A DNA stretch of 64,000 nucleotides from Pseudomonadota bacterium (GCA_024229515.1 JAAESI010000224.1:1-64000), one strand, 5' to 3'. Positions 33,947 through 42,694 are shown, numbered from the stretch's first letter. Translations and numbers: made by a program. The notes: generated from the letters alone by a model not told the origin.

Positions 33947-36307
33947 ATGCCCCGGCTCCTCCTTGTCGCAGGATGGTTTTGCCTCGTCGCGTGCGGTCCC
34001 AGCGGGCCGGCCGACGCGGACGGCGACGGCGTCCCCGACGCCACCGACTGCGCCCCCGACAACGCGGCCATCTACCCCGAAGCCGAGGACCCCTGGGGCG
34101 ACGGCTTCGACCAGGACTGCGACGGGGCGGATGGGATCGACACGGACGGCGACGGCTGGGCCGCCAACGCCCCCGAGACCGATTGCGACGACGGCGACCC
34201 CGCCGTGAACCCCGGCAGCGACGACACGGTCGGCGACGGCGTCGACAACAACTGCGACGGCGCCGACGGCGTGGACGCCGACGGGGACGGCTTCGCCTCG
34301 ATCGACAGCGGCGGCGACGACTGCGACGACGACGACTGGTTCACCGCCCCCGGCGCCAACGACTACGTCGGCGACGGCGGCGATCAGAACTGCGACGGCC
34401 TCGACGGCACCGACGCGGACGGCGACGGCCACGCCTCCGTCGACAGTCTCGGCGACGACTGCGACGACACCTCCCCCGCCGTCTACCCCGGGGCGGCCGA
34501 GCTCTGCGACGGTGTGGACACCGACTGCCTGCCCGACTCCACCGAGGTCGACGAGGACGGCGACGGCTGGTTCGTGTGCGCGGGCGACTGCAACGACGGG
34601 GACGCATCCGTGCACCCCGGGGCCATCGAGGAGTGCAACGAGGTCGACCAGGACTGCAACGGCGTGCCCCCCAGCGTCGACTCGGACGGTGACGGCCTCG
34701 CTCCCTGCGCAGGGGACTGCGACGACGGCGACCCGTCGGTGTTCCCCGGCGCCCCGGAGGCCTGCAACGGGGCCGACGACAACTGCGACAGCGTCGTCCC
34801 CGCGAACGAGAGCGACCTCGACGGGGACGGCTGGACCGGCTGCGGCGGCGACTGCGACGACGGCTCGGCGACCACGCACCCCGGCGCCTGGGGCGAGTCG
34901 GTCGGCGACGGGGTCGACAGCGACTGCGACGGGCAGGACGCCGCTGTGCTCCTCGGCGGGGCGTCGGCCGTCTTCGAAGGCACCGGCCCCATGAACATCT
35001 TCGGCGGCGCGGTGGCCCCCGCGGGGGACGTCGACAACGACGGGCTCGCCGATGTGCTCATCGCCGCCCCGGGCTCCAGCACCACCGGGCCCGGCTCCTT
35101 CACCGGAGGCCGCACGATGCTGTACCTGGGGGCCGATCTGGCCGCCCCGTCGGTCGCACCTCGCATCCTCAGCGACGCCCACGCCCAGATCCAGGGCGAG
35201 GAGGGGCTCGACTTCTCGGGGACCTCGATGACCGGCGTCGGCGACGTCGACGGCGACGGGCGCGACGACCTCGTCATCGGCGCCTTCGGCAACAACGAAG
35301 CCGGCCAGAACGCGGGCAAGGTCTACTTCGTCCCCGGCTCGGCACTGACGACCGGCGGCGTCCTCAACCTGGACGACGCCGCGGCCGCCACCCACGCCTG
35401 GACGGGCGCGGATGAGGGGGACGAACTCGGCATCTCGGTCGCCGCCGCCGGCGACGTGGACGGCGACGGCCTCGCCGACTTCCTCATGGGAGCGCACCAG
35501 GCGGGGGGCTACGAGGGCCGCGCCTGGCTGGTGCTCGGGGCCACGCTCGGGAGCCCCGGTACCTCGTCCGTTTCCTCGGTCGGTCACCGCTTCGACGGGG
35601 AAGCCGCGGGCGACTTCGCGGGGACCTCGGTCGCGGGCGGCGGCGACGTCGACGGCGACGGCCGGGGAGACCTCCTGATCGGAGCCCCGTCGGCCGACGG
35701 CGGCGGGTTCGGCTCAGGCCGGGCCTACCTGTGGTTCGGCGCGAGCATCGGGGGGCCGGGGACCTACGACCTCGACGACGCCGATCGGATCTTCGAAGGA
35801 GTCGTCGACAACGAACAGGCCGGCGAGGTGGTGAGGTTCGCCGATGACCTCGACGGCGACGCACGTTCGGAGCTGCTGATCGGCAACCTCAGCGGCGACG
35901 CCGGCCTGCGGGTCGTGCTCAGCGAGGACCTCGGGAGCGGAACCACGGTGTCCCTGTCGTCCGCCGCGCTGCGGTTCCCGGGCGCCATCACGGGGCCCAA
36001 CGGCGTCTCCAGCGACGTGGACGGGGATGGGCTGGCCGACCTGCTCGTGGGCTACCCCGACCAGGGCGCGGCGGGCGAGTTCGCGGTCTTCCTCGGCGCG
36101 GCGCTGCCGGGCTCGGGCGCGGTGTCATCCAGCAGCGCCGACTACCTCTGGGCCGGGGACGTGGCCGGCGACGACGCCGGCACCATGGCCGCTGGCGCGG
36201 GCGACGTGAACGGCGATGGGTACGACGACGTGCTGGTCGGCACCCACCGGCCCGGAGACTCTGCCGTGGTGGGGCAGGCGTACCTGCTGTTGGGTCCCGG
36301 GCAGTAG
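33947..36307 (+). CDS. MopE-repeat and FG-GAP beta-propeller lipoprotein
   Basis: A 786-residue lipoprotein; lipobox LVAC (Cys 16). Residues about 20-325 carry seven MopE-like units (DxDGDGW, CDDGDPxVxPG, DxDCDG). Residues about 335-786 carry seven FG-GAP/integrin-alpha repeats, each with a calcium loop such as GDVDGDGRDDLVIGA, GDVDGDGLADFLMGA and GDVNGDGYDDVLVGT. This is the right number for a closed seven-bladed propeller. In blade five the loop is degenerate (DDLDGDARSELLIG). FG-GAP propellers in bacteria mediate Ca2+-dependent adhesion or ligand binding. The gene is divergent from the giant repeat lipoprotein with a shared 52-bp control region, which suggests a functional pair. Confidence 0.88.
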   Translation: MPRLLLVAGWFCLVACGPSGPADADGDGVPDATDCAPDNAAIYPEAEDPWGDGFDQDCDGADGIDTDGDGWAANAPETDCDDGDPAVNPGSDDTVGDGVDNNCDGADGVDADGDGFASIDSGGDDCDDDDWFTAPGANDYVGDGGDQNCDGLDGTDADGDGHASVDSLGDDCDDTSPAVYPGAAELCDGVDTDCLPDSTEVDEDGDGWFVCAGDCNDGDASVHPGAIEECNEVDQDCNGVPPSVDSDGDGLAPCAGDCDDGDPSVFPGAPEACNGADDNCDSVVPANESDLDGDGWTGCGGDCDDGSATTHPGAWGESVGDGVDSDCDGQDAAVLLGGASAVFEGTGPMNIFGGAVAPAGDVDNDGLADVLIAAPGSSTTGPGSFTGGRTMLYLGADLAAPSVAPRILSDAHAQIQGEEGLDFSGTSMTGVGDVDGDGRDDLVIGAFGNNEAGQNAGKVYFVPGSALTTGGVLNLDDAAAATHAWTGADEGDELGISVAAAGDVDGDGLADFLMGAHQAGGYEGRAWLVLGATLGSPGTSSVSSVGHRFDGEAAGDFAGTSVAGGGDVDGDGRGDLLIGAPSADGGGFGSGRAYLWFGASIGGPGTYDLDDADRIFEGVVDNEQAGEVVRFADDLDGDARSELLIGNLSGDAGLRVVLSEDLGSGTTVSLSSAALRFPGAITGPNGVSSDVDGDGLADLLVGYPDQGAAGEFAVFLGAALPGSGAVSSSSADYLWAGDVAGDDAGTMAAGAGDVNGDGYDDVLVGTHRPGDSAVVGQAYLLLGPGQ

Positions 36308-36309
36308 CG

Positions 36310-37170
36310 TCAGTCGCGATCGAGCGCGTCCAACTCCGCTTCAGCGGCCCGCCGCGCTTCGGCGTCTCGGCGGGCGCGCTCCCGCGCCGACGAACGCTCG
36401 GATTCGATCTCCGCGTGCGCCTCGGCCACGCTCATCGCGTCTCGATCCAACTCGGGAACGAGGCCGGGAGCGGCGGAGGCGGCTTTGCTTCGGACCGCCT
36501 GCCCGAAGGCGCCCGCGTCCGGTGAAACGACCCCGTCCAGGAGCGCTTCCCCCACCGTGGAGGCGCGGCCCGACGAGCGGAGCGTGGTGAGCACCCGGGT
36601 GGCGTGGTGGGCGACCGCGTGGGCGTCCCGCACGGGGCTGTCCAGCGGGGAGGCGACCCCCCGGATGTGGCCCGGCACGCCGGCGACGGTGCGCAGGGCG
36701 GGGTCGATGCTCGCGACCGATTCGGCGTCGACGTCCGCGGCCGCCGCGCGCGCCCCGAGGCCTGCGAGCACGCGGACCCCCAGCTCGATCGTGTCGTGCA
36801 GCTCGCGCGCCTGCGCCGCGAGGGCGCGCGCGTCTTCCATGCGCCGCTCCAGCACCGCGATGTCTCCGGCGAGGGCCCGGGCGGCCCGGTCTCGCTTGTC
36901 CTGGATCCCGTCGGCGTCGACGGACGACAGCATCGTCGCGATGAAGCCGCCACGGGTGCGTTCGTCGATCTGCCCGACCTCCTCGGCCCGCCGCTCGGCG
37001 TCCGCGGCTGCGTCCCGCAGCTCCTTGACCGCGTGGGGCACCCGCTCTCGCAGCCCATCCCGCTCACGCTCGGCGGCGCGGGTCACCTGGGACATGAAGA
37101 GGCGCAGGTGGTCGGGGTCGAAGGGCTGGTCCAGCAGGAGCAGCAGCTCACGGAGGGTCTTGGGGGTCAT
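36310..37170 (-). CDS. Coiled-coil protein, unknown function
   Basis: A 286-residue, Ala/Arg/Glu-rich protein, almost entirely predicted helical, with coiled-coil-like heptads at residues about 30-130 (VTRAAERERDGLRERV, ALAGDIAVLERRMEDARALA) and a second charged helix at the C-terminus (ESERSSARERARRDAEARRA). It has no signal peptide or membrane span, so it is cytoplasmic. It follows the site-2 protease gene by 11 nt, which places it in the kinase/protease operon. The C-terminal stop lies 2 nt from the convergent FG-GAP gene stop. Family not recognised. Confidence 0.7.
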   Translation of the reverse strand: MTPKTLRELLLLLDQPFDPDHLRLFMSQVTRAAERERDGLRERVPHAVKELRDAAADAERRAEEVGQIDERTRGGFIATMLSSVDADGIQDKRDRAARALAGDIAVLERRMEDARALAAQARELHDTIELGVRVLAGLGARAAAADVDAESVASIDPALRTVAGVPGHIRGVASPLDSPVRDAHAVAHHATRVLTTLRSSGRASTVGEALLDGVVSPDAGAFGQAVRSKAASAAPGLVPELDRDAMSVAEAHAEIESERSSARERARRDAEARRAAEAELDALDRD

Positions 37171-37178
37171 CTGAGCGG

Positions 37179-37184
37179 AGCCTA
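37179..37184 (-). promoter_or_regulatory. Possible internal -10 element
   Basis: Minus-strand TAGGCT ends 8 nt before the ATG at 37170. Its first three bases are also the TAG stop of the upstream protease gene, so the match may be coincidental. Confidence 0.2.
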
Positions 37185-37895
37185 GCCGTACGAGACACCG
37201 TGCAGCAGGTACAGCAGGTTCAACCCGAGCCGGAACATCGGGTCGAACACGTCATCGAAGACCCGCCACGCGATGAGGATGCCGATGAGCCCGAGCATCG
37301 GGTTCCCCCACAGGAACCGCTGGTACTTCGGGATCACCGAATCCGGGAGCCCCAAGACGATCGCCGCGCTGCCATCCAGCGGCGGCACCGGCAGCAGGTT
37401 GAACACGAACAGCAGCAGGTTCAGCGCGAAGATCGAGCCGAGCAGGTAGGCGATCGGTTCCCAGAAGCTCTGCGTGCCTGCCATCGCGGTGGTGACCCCG
37501 GCGAACGCGACGGAGTCCGGGGAGTCGAACACCCCGGCGAAGAGGCCGATGTTGATGAGCACGGCGGCGACGATCACCAGGAGCAGGTTGGCGCCGGGAC
37601 CCGCCAGCGCCATCCAGGCGGCCCGGCGGGGGTGCTTCTGAGCCCACTGAACGTTGTACGGCGCGCTCGCGAAGCCCAACGGCCAGCCCATCAGGATCAC
37701 GGAGATGATCGGGATCACGATCATGCCCATCGGCTCGCGGCGGATGTGCGGCAGCGGGTCGAGGGTGACCTGGCCGCCCTCGTACGCGGTGCTGTCGCCG
37801 CCCTTCAGCGCCGCCCACGCGTGCGCCGCCTCGTGCAGCGTCGTCGAGAAGAGGAACACCATGTAGAAGACGAAGCCGTCCACCAGTTCGGTCAT
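37182..37895 (-). CDS. Site-2 protease family membrane metalloprotease
   Basis: A 237-residue M50-type protein with five or six hydrophobic segments. Zinc motif TTLHEAAHAWAA (HExxH) sits at residues about 18-30 in the first span. The third metal ligand is the Asp in LLPVPPLDGSAAIV at about residues 175-188, which matches the family's NxxPxPxLDG motif. Length is that of the short, PDZ-less S2P subgroup. These proteases cleave transmembrane segments, often to release a regulator. It sits 4 nt after the Ser/Thr kinase gene and 11 nt before the coiled-coil gene, so a membrane signalling module is plausible. Confidence 0.88.
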   Translation of the reverse strand: MTELVDGFVFYMVFLFSTTLHEAAHAWAALKGGDSTAYEGGQVTLDPLPHIRREPMGMIVIPIISVILMGWPLGFASAPYNVQWAQKHPRRAAWMALAGPGANLLLVIVAAVLINIGLFAGVFDSPDSVAFAGVTTAMAGTQSFWEPIAYLLGSIFALNLLLFVFNLLPVPPLDGSAAIVLGLPDSVIPKYQRFLWGNPMLGLIGILIAWRVFDDVFDPMFRLGLNLLYLLHGVSYG

Positions 37896-37899
37896 GGGG

Positions 37900-39528
37900 C
37901 TACCAGGGGTCCGCGAGCGCCTGGTCGAGGGCGTCGATCGCGAGGTTCGCGTGGGCGTAGCGGTCGGCGGGGTCCTTCTCCAGGAGCTTGTCCACGACCC
38001 GAGCCAGCGCCGGCGGCAGCGACTCGTCCAGGTCACGCAGGCTCGGGGCGGGCTCCCGCAGCACCTTGTGGAACAGCGACGCGATGTCCCGATCGTCGAA
38101 GGGCAGGACCCCGGTGAGGAGGCGGAACAGGACCACCCCCATCGCGTACAGGTCCGTCTGGGGAAGCACCCCCTGCTGGCCCCGCTTGAGCCGCTCGGGG
38201 GGGATGAAGCAGGGCGTGCCCACGACCCGCCCGGTGCGGGTCCAGGAGGCCGCGTCGGTCGACGTCTTGGCGATGCCGAAGTCCATCACCTTGAGGACCT
38301 GACCGCCCTCCAGCACGAAGAGGTTGCGCGGCTTGATGTCGCGGTGGACCACGTCCAGATCATGCGCGTGGCCGAGGCCGGCCATCGCCTGCTTGACCAG
38401 ATCGACCGCGAGCGCCGGCTCCAACACGCCCCCCATGTCCTGGGTGAAGACCTCCAGGTCGGTCCCGCGCATGAGCTCCATCGTGAGGAAGTAGGCGCCC
38501 CTCCAGGTGCCGAACTCGAAGGTCGAGACGATGTTGGGGTGCGAGAGCTTCCGGGCGATCCGCATCTCCTGCTTGAACCGGCCGACGGCGTTGGGGTCGC
38601 GGGTCTCGTCCTTGAACAGCTTGAGGGCGACGGCCTCCTCGAGCTCGAGGTCCGTGGCCCGGAACACGACCGCGTAGCCGCCTTCGCCGATGGGGCCGTC
38701 GATGCGGAACCGGTTGGCGATGACCGAGCCGGGGTGGAGCGGCCACAGGCCGAGCTCCTGGCTCTTGGTCCGCAGGTCCTCCTGAACCTCCTTGTTCTGC
38801 TCGTCCGATCGCAAGTGCCAGGACGACGACGACGACGACACCTTGCCCGACAGCCACTCGCTGGAGCTCCAGGGAGGCTTCTCGGGGGTCGTCGGCGGAG
38901 CGGGGGCGGCCGGCAGCGCGGGGACCGGATCAGGAGGCGCCGGAACCTGTCGCTCGGACAGCACGCCAGGGTCGTGAAGCGCTTCGAACTCGGGGGCCGC
39001 GAGCCAGGCACTCTCCTCCTCGCCCATCACGAACTCCAGGGACTCCATCGACTCGTCCTCGGACATGTCCTCCTCGGCGGTGCGGAACGAGTCATCGAGG
39101 GAGTCGTCGAACGAGTCGTCCGCGATCTCGATCACCGCGGAGTTGCCCGCGGCGGGGTGCGGGATGAGCGCCCACAGGAAGCCGGGACGCCACGGGTTGT
39201 CGGAGATGGGGAGGCCCCGCAGGGCGAGGGCGGCGTCCTGCCGGCGCCCGAGCTTCTTGAGCAGATCGGAGGCCCGACCCAGCTTGCCGAGGTTGCAGTA
39301 GAGGCCGACGGCGCGCTCGTGGTGGCCGCATCGCTCGAAGCAGACGGCCGCCGAGAACGCCGCCTTGCGCTGCTCCTCCGTCAGCCGATCGACGGGGGTC
39401 TCCTCGCGCGGGAGCACGTACAGGTAGCAGTTGCCGGCTTCCTCGAAGCGGCGGTCGCGACTCAGCAGATCACCGGCCTCGCGGTAGCGGGCGTCGGCGA
39501 CCAGTCGGTCGATGATGTACTCGCTGAT
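37900..39528 (-). CDS. TPR-containing eukaryote-type Ser/Thr protein kinase
   Basis: A 542-residue cytoplasmic kinase if it starts at ATC 39528; a GTG at 39417 is the first conventional start. I favour 39528 because the sequence between them is clearly coding (SEYIIDRLVADARYREAGDL continues the helical-repeat pattern), AAAGGGG lies just upstream, and a TGA closes the frame at 39541. Residues 1-105 are TPR-like, 106-250 an acidic/Pro/Ser linker, and about 255-525 the kinase: IGEGGYAVVF, Lys in AVALKLF, HRDIKPRN, MDFGIAK and GTPCFIPPERL. All catalytic residues are present, so it should be active. There is no membrane span. Upstream of the protease in one operon. Confidence 0.85.
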   Translation of the reverse strand: MSEYIIDRLVADARYREAGDLLSRDRRFEEAGNCYLYVLPREETPVDRLTEEQRKAAFSAAVCFERCGHHERAVGLYCNLGKLGRASDLLKKLGRRQDAALALRGLPISDNPWRPGFLWALIPHPAAGNSAVIEIADDSFDDSLDDSFRTAEEDMSEDESMESLEFVMGEEESAWLAAPEFEALHDPGVLSERQVPAPPDPVPALPAAPAPPTTPEKPPWSSSEWLSGKVSSSSSSWHLRSDEQNKEVQEDLRTKSQELGLWPLHPGSVIANRFRIDGPIGEGGYAVVFRATDLELEEAVALKLFKDETRDPNAVGRFKQEMRIARKLSHPNIVSTFEFGTWRGAYFLTMELMRGTDLEVFTQDMGGVLEPALAVDLVKQAMAGLGHAHDLDVVHRDIKPRNLFVLEGGQVLKVMDFGIAKTSTDAASWTRTGRVVGTPCFIPPERLKRGQQGVLPQTDLYAMGVVLFRLLTGVLPFDDRDIASLFHKVLREPAPSLRDLDESLPPALARVVDKLLEKDPADRYAHANLAIDALDQALADPW

Positions 39529-39547
39529 GCCCCCCCCCTTTCAGCGC

Positions 39548-41023
39548 CTACCGGCCGTTCGGAACGTCAAAGGTACCGAGTTCGTTGAGCCCTGTGGTGG
39601 CATCCCACACTCCGGTGTTCGCGAGGCGGATCGAGTAGCGCACGTCGCCCTGCAGACCGGCGGCGGCGTCCGGGAGCCACAGCGCCAGGTCGTGGGACCC
39701 GGGGCCGATCCCGGTGAGGGCGCCGGTGACGGTGACCTCCGTGCCCGGAAGCCAGAAGCGCAGGTCGTCGGCCAGGGGGACCGCCGCGCCGCTCGCCCCA
39801 TCGACCACGAGGTAGGCCGTGCGGGGGTTGTACAGCGCCCCCCAGCCGACGTTGGTGAGGGTCAGGCTGACCTCGACGTCCCCGTCGGAGTTGGCGACCG
39901 CCCCGCCCGCGGACAGCGCGTAGCGGTAGCCGATCGAGCGCTCGATCTCGTCGCGGCAGCCGCCATCGGTCCAGCTGTCGAGCACCTCCTGGCGGTACTC
40001 GTCGTTCATGTAGCTGGTGTGCAGCAGCTCCATCTCGGCGGTCGCCGAGGCGCACTCGGACCGGGGCGGGTTGGGGTTGCAGGTCTCGCCCCCGTGCAGC
40101 GTGTAGAGGGTCTCGGCGGCGGTGTAGCCGACCCAGGTGGCGACATCGTCCGAGGGGTAGGTCCCCCAGTCGTTGGGGCTGGCGAGGAAGCAGTCGTTGT
40201 GGTGGCCGACGCGGGCGTGATCGAGGCCGGTGTGGGCGTCGGCGGCGGCGAAGGGGACGTTGCCGTAGATGTCGTTCTTGTGGCCCGGCGTGCGGATCTG
40301 GACCATCCGGTCGGCGGGGACCGCCTCCAGCAAGGCATCGAGGATGTCGCCCTTCTGGGGCAGCAGGTTGTTGGTGCTGGTGTGCCACTCGCCCCACGCG
40401 CCGATGAAGCCCGCCTGCACCACCGCGATGACGTCGGCGTTGTCGGTCAGCAGCGGGGTCACTTGATCGATGTGAGTGATGACCCACGAGAACGGAGCGT
40501 CGGGCTCGCTGTCGGGGTACGGGCCGAAGTTGTAGGCGAACCGAAGGATGAGCTTCTTGCCGGCGGCGCGGGCGGCGTCGATACCGACCTGCACGTCGTC
40601 CAGGAAGGACTGGGGGATGTCGGATTCCCGGTAGTCGTCGAGGCGGACGTAGCTGAAGGTCAAGGTGTAGCCGTCGTAGAACCAGCCGCCGTCCACGAGC
40701 GAGGTGGTTCGGTAGAAGCCGCGCTCGGGGTTGTCGAAGATCGCGTCGGTCGAGGCGTAGGTCCAGGCCGTCGCGGTGCTGATCGGAGGGGCCGAGTCGT
40801 CGTCGTCGCCGGCCGAATCATCGTCGTCGGGAACGATGTCGTCATCGTCGGGGGCGATGTCGTCGTCGTCGGGGGCGATGTCATCGTCGTCGGGGGCGAT
40901 GTCGTCGTCGTCGGGGGCGATGTCGTCGTCGTCGGCGACGGTGGAGTCGTCGTCGTCGTCAAGGCATCCGCTGAGACTGAACGCGAGACTGAACAGCAGG
41001 AGCAGCAACCACCGACGAGTCAT
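39548..41023 (-). CDS. DUF4874/DUF4832-type lipoprotein on poly-Asp stalk
   Basis: A 491-residue lipoprotein (lipobox LSGC, Cys 20). Residues about 21-80 are a stalk of IAPDDDD-type repeats. The body opens with NPERGFYRTTSLVDGGW and contains LRFAYNFGPYPDSEPDAP, AGFIGAWGEWHTSTN and RTPGHKND. These are hallmarks of the DUF4874-DUF4832 pair, a TIM-barrel glycoside-hydrolase-like architecture whose enzymatic role is not established. The C-terminal 110 residues form a beta-sandwich (VSLTLTNVGWGALYNPRTAY). It is surface-exposed by inference. The TAG stop lies 19 nt upstream of the kinase's apparent start. The ATG has a GATAAT hexamer 6 nt away and no Shine-Dalgarno. Confidence 0.85.
   Translation of the reverse strand: MTRRWLLLLLFSLAFSLSGCLDDDDDSTVADDDDIAPDDDDIAPDDDDIAPDDDDIAPDDDDIVPDDDDSAGDDDDSAPPISTATAWTYASTDAIFDNPERGFYRTTSLVDGGWFYDGYTLTFSYVRLDDYRESDIPQSFLDDVQVGIDAARAAGKKLILRFAYNFGPYPDSEPDAPFSWVITHIDQVTPLLTDNADVIAVVQAGFIGAWGEWHTSTNNLLPQKGDILDALLEAVPADRMVQIRTPGHKNDIYGNVPFAAADAHTGLDHARVGHHNDCFLASPNDWGTYPSDDVATWVGYTAAETLYTLHGGETCNPNPPRSECASATAEMELLHTSYMNDEYRQEVLDSWTDGGCRDEIERSIGYRYALSAGGAVANSDGDVEVSLTLTNVGWGALYNPRTAYLVVDGASGAAVPLADDLRFWLPGTEVTVTGALTGIGPGSHDLALWLPDAAAGLQGDVRYSIRLANTGVWDATTGLNELGTFDVPNGR
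40795..40962 (-). repeat. 21-nt tandem repeat encoding poly-Asp stalk
   Basis: In-frame tandem units encoding IAPDDDD (21 nt), flanked by related STVADDDD, IVPDDDD and SAGDDDD variants. The organisation matches the stalk of the giant lipoprotein but the unit length differs (seven versus six residues), so the stalks probably arose by independent local expansions. Confidence 0.8.
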
Positions 41024-41029
41024 ATCCGA

Positions 41030-41053
41030 ATTATCGCAGACCGCCCGTATGCT
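41030..41053. promoter_or_regulatory. Divergent -10 elements, both with leaderless spacing
   Basis: GATAAT on the minus strand (41035-41030) ends 6 nt before the ATG at 41023. TATGCT on the plus strand (41048-41053) ends 6 nt before the GTG at 41060. Neither start has a Shine-Dalgarno, and the gap between the genes is only 36 bp. Confidence 0.4.
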
Positions 41054-41059
41054 GCGCCC

Positions 41060-41898
41060 GTGCTGCGCCCCGCCCTGATGTTGATCTGCCTGCTCGGGGC
41101 CGTCCCCGCGGCAGCCGATCAGCCTTCCAGCGAGCGCCTTCCAGCGAGCGCCTTTCGGCGCTGGACGAGCGGGTGGAGGCGGACCCCACGGATGTCGATC
41201 TGAGGCTTCGCCGGGCCGAGTTCCGGGCCGAGGCGGGCCTGCCGATGCAGGCCTTCGAAGATCTCGCCGCCGTGGCCGCCGCCGACGCGGACGAGCCGCG
41301 CATGCTGCTCATCCGGGCGGAGCTTCACCTCACCCTGGGATCTCCGGACCTCGCCGTCGCCGACCTCGACCGACGCATCGCCCAGGCTCCCGCGAGCGCG
41401 CCCGCGCACGAGCTTCGAGGACAGCTCCGATCGGGCGCGGGGGATGCCGCCGGAGCCCTCGCCGCCGCCGAGGCCGCGTGGCAGGCCGGACCGACGCTGG
41501 ACCGCACGGTCGTGCTCGCCCGCCGACTCGAGGCGGCGGGGAAGCCGGAGGCCGCCGCGGACGCTTGCATCGACGGCGCGGACCGCTTCGGCGGGGCGGT
41601 GGTGCTCCGCCTCGATGCGGCCGCCCGCCTCCAGGGACTCGGCCGCTATGACGACGCGCTCACCCAGGTCGATCTGCTGCTCGCGGCGTCTCCGGAACAC
41701 CCCGACTGGCTGGTCCTTCGCGCCGACGTGCTCCTCGCCGCGGGCCGGCCCGCGAGCAGGCCCTCGTCCGGCTCGACGAACTCCTCGCTCTACGCCCCAC
41801 CCCGATGCCCGAACCGGCCCAGATCCGGAGAATCGGGGGGAACCGACAGGCTTTGCGTACAGCATTGTCACACACGGACACGGGGCGTTCCTGGATGA
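41060..41898 (+). pseudogene. TPR-repeat exported protein, broken by frameshifts
   Basis: From GTG 41060 a signal peptide is encoded (LRPALMLICLLGAVPAAADQ), but the frame then runs out at 41203. The following TPR domain (VDLRLRRAEFRAEAGLPMQA onward) lies in another frame. The junction is a 14-bp tandem duplication at 41123-41150; removing one copy joins the two parts into a sensible SSERLSALDERVEADPTD. Near 41750 the frame breaks again: the natural continuation EQALVRLDELLALRPTP needs one extra base. No convincing natural stop is visible before the next gene. About five TPR units are recognisable. Either a decaying gene or sequence errors. Confidence 0.75.
41123..41150 (+). repeat. 14-bp perfect tandem duplication
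   Basis: CCTTCCAGCGAGCG occurs twice in direct succession. Because 14 is not a multiple of three it shifts the reading frame of the TPR gene. An adjacent smaller duplication (TGCTGCGCCC near 41050-41070) shows the region is prone to slippage. Confidence 0.9.
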
Positions 41899-41962
41899 TC
41901 CAGGGCGCTTTGCCTATTCCTCTTCCCGTCAGCGACCAACCGCGTCGCCCTGGAGTCCGAAC

Positions 41963-42601
41963 ATGGCCAACGAACTTTCGATCATCCCGTTCCTTCGCTT
42001 CCTCGCGCTGAGCCTGTGCCTCGTGCCGGCCGTCGCTTGCTACGACAAGAGCGAGGTCTTCCAGCCCGCCGATGAGGACGAGGCCACGGACGTCGACTAC
42101 GACGGCTCCGAGGATCCCTTCGCCAACGACGAAGAGGCCCTGGACGACGGCGCGGCCGACGAGGATGTCAACGCCGACGACGACACCGACACCGACACGG
42201 ACGACATGCCCGCCGACGAGGACAACGAGGACGACTTCGAATGCGCCTTCGGCAAGAACGTCTCCGAGATGGCCACGGCCGACCACCTCGAGCTGGGCGC
42301 CTTCGAACACCTCATCGGCATCGACGCCCTGAACGACTTCGAGCTGGACCAGCTCCTGTACGGCACCGACATCTTCGACTGGTTCGACGCGGCCGGTGAC
42401 CTCGACGCCTTCGTCGCGGAGCTCGACGGCGAGCGCGTCCTGATCCGCAACATTGAGCTGCCCTCCACGGGCCAGACCTTCACGCATCTCCGGTTCCACA
42501 GCCGGGACTTCGAGTACGGCTTCCTGTTCAGCGCAGACTCGCTTCGCCTCGTCGGTGCCGTCGACGAGGGAGCGATTCTGAGCTGTCAGGTCGCCCTCTA
42601 A
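41963..42601 (+). CDS. Acidic lipoprotein, unknown function
   Basis: A 212-residue lipoprotein with lipobox VVAC-like VPAVAC (Cys 26). Residues 27-90 are an extremely acidic linker of Asp, Glu and Ala, including DTDTDTDD. The C-terminal 120 residues form a small alpha/beta domain beginning FECAFGKNVSEMATADHLEL, with two Cys (in ECAF and LSCQ) that could form a disulfide. No family was recognised. It is followed immediately by a strong intrinsic terminator, so it ends its transcription unit. The region upstream (41899-41962) has no obvious promoter hexamer at leaderless distance. Confidence 0.75.
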   Translation: MANELSIIPFLRFLALSLCLVPAVACYDKSEVFQPADEDEATDVDYDGSEDPFANDEEALDDGAADEDVNADDDTDTDTDDMPADEDNEDDFECAFGKNVSEMATADHLELGAFEHLIGIDALNDFELDQLLYGTDIFDWFDAAGDLDAFVAELDGERVLIRNIELPSTGQTFTHLRFHSRDFEYGFLFSADSLRLVGAVDEGAILSCQVAL

Positions 42602-42673
42602 AAAAGCATCGTGGGCTCGCCGGACTGACAACTTCGGCGAGGGACGGTCCGGCGGGCCCACGGCGTTTTCTTC
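42602..42673 (+). terminator. Strong intrinsic terminator
   Basis: A 16-nt arm (42611-42626, starting GTGGGCTCGCCGG) pairs with 42646-42661 (ending GGCGGGCCCAC) with only wobble-type mismatches. The loop is about 19 nt, and GGCGTTTTCTTC follows. AAAAA directly precedes the stem, so it could work weakly in the opposite direction. It separates the lipoprotein from the regulator gene. Confidence 0.85.
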
Positions 42674-42680
42674 AACAACC

Positions 42681-42686
42681 TAGACT
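42681..42686 (+). promoter_or_regulatory. Candidate -10 element, leaderless spacing
   Basis: TAGACT ends 8 nt before the ATG at 42695, right after the terminator. A GGGGG run between them could be a poor Shine-Dalgarno, but the spacing favours a transcript starting at or near the start codon. Confidence 0.35.
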
Positions 42687-42694
42687 CGGGGGCG

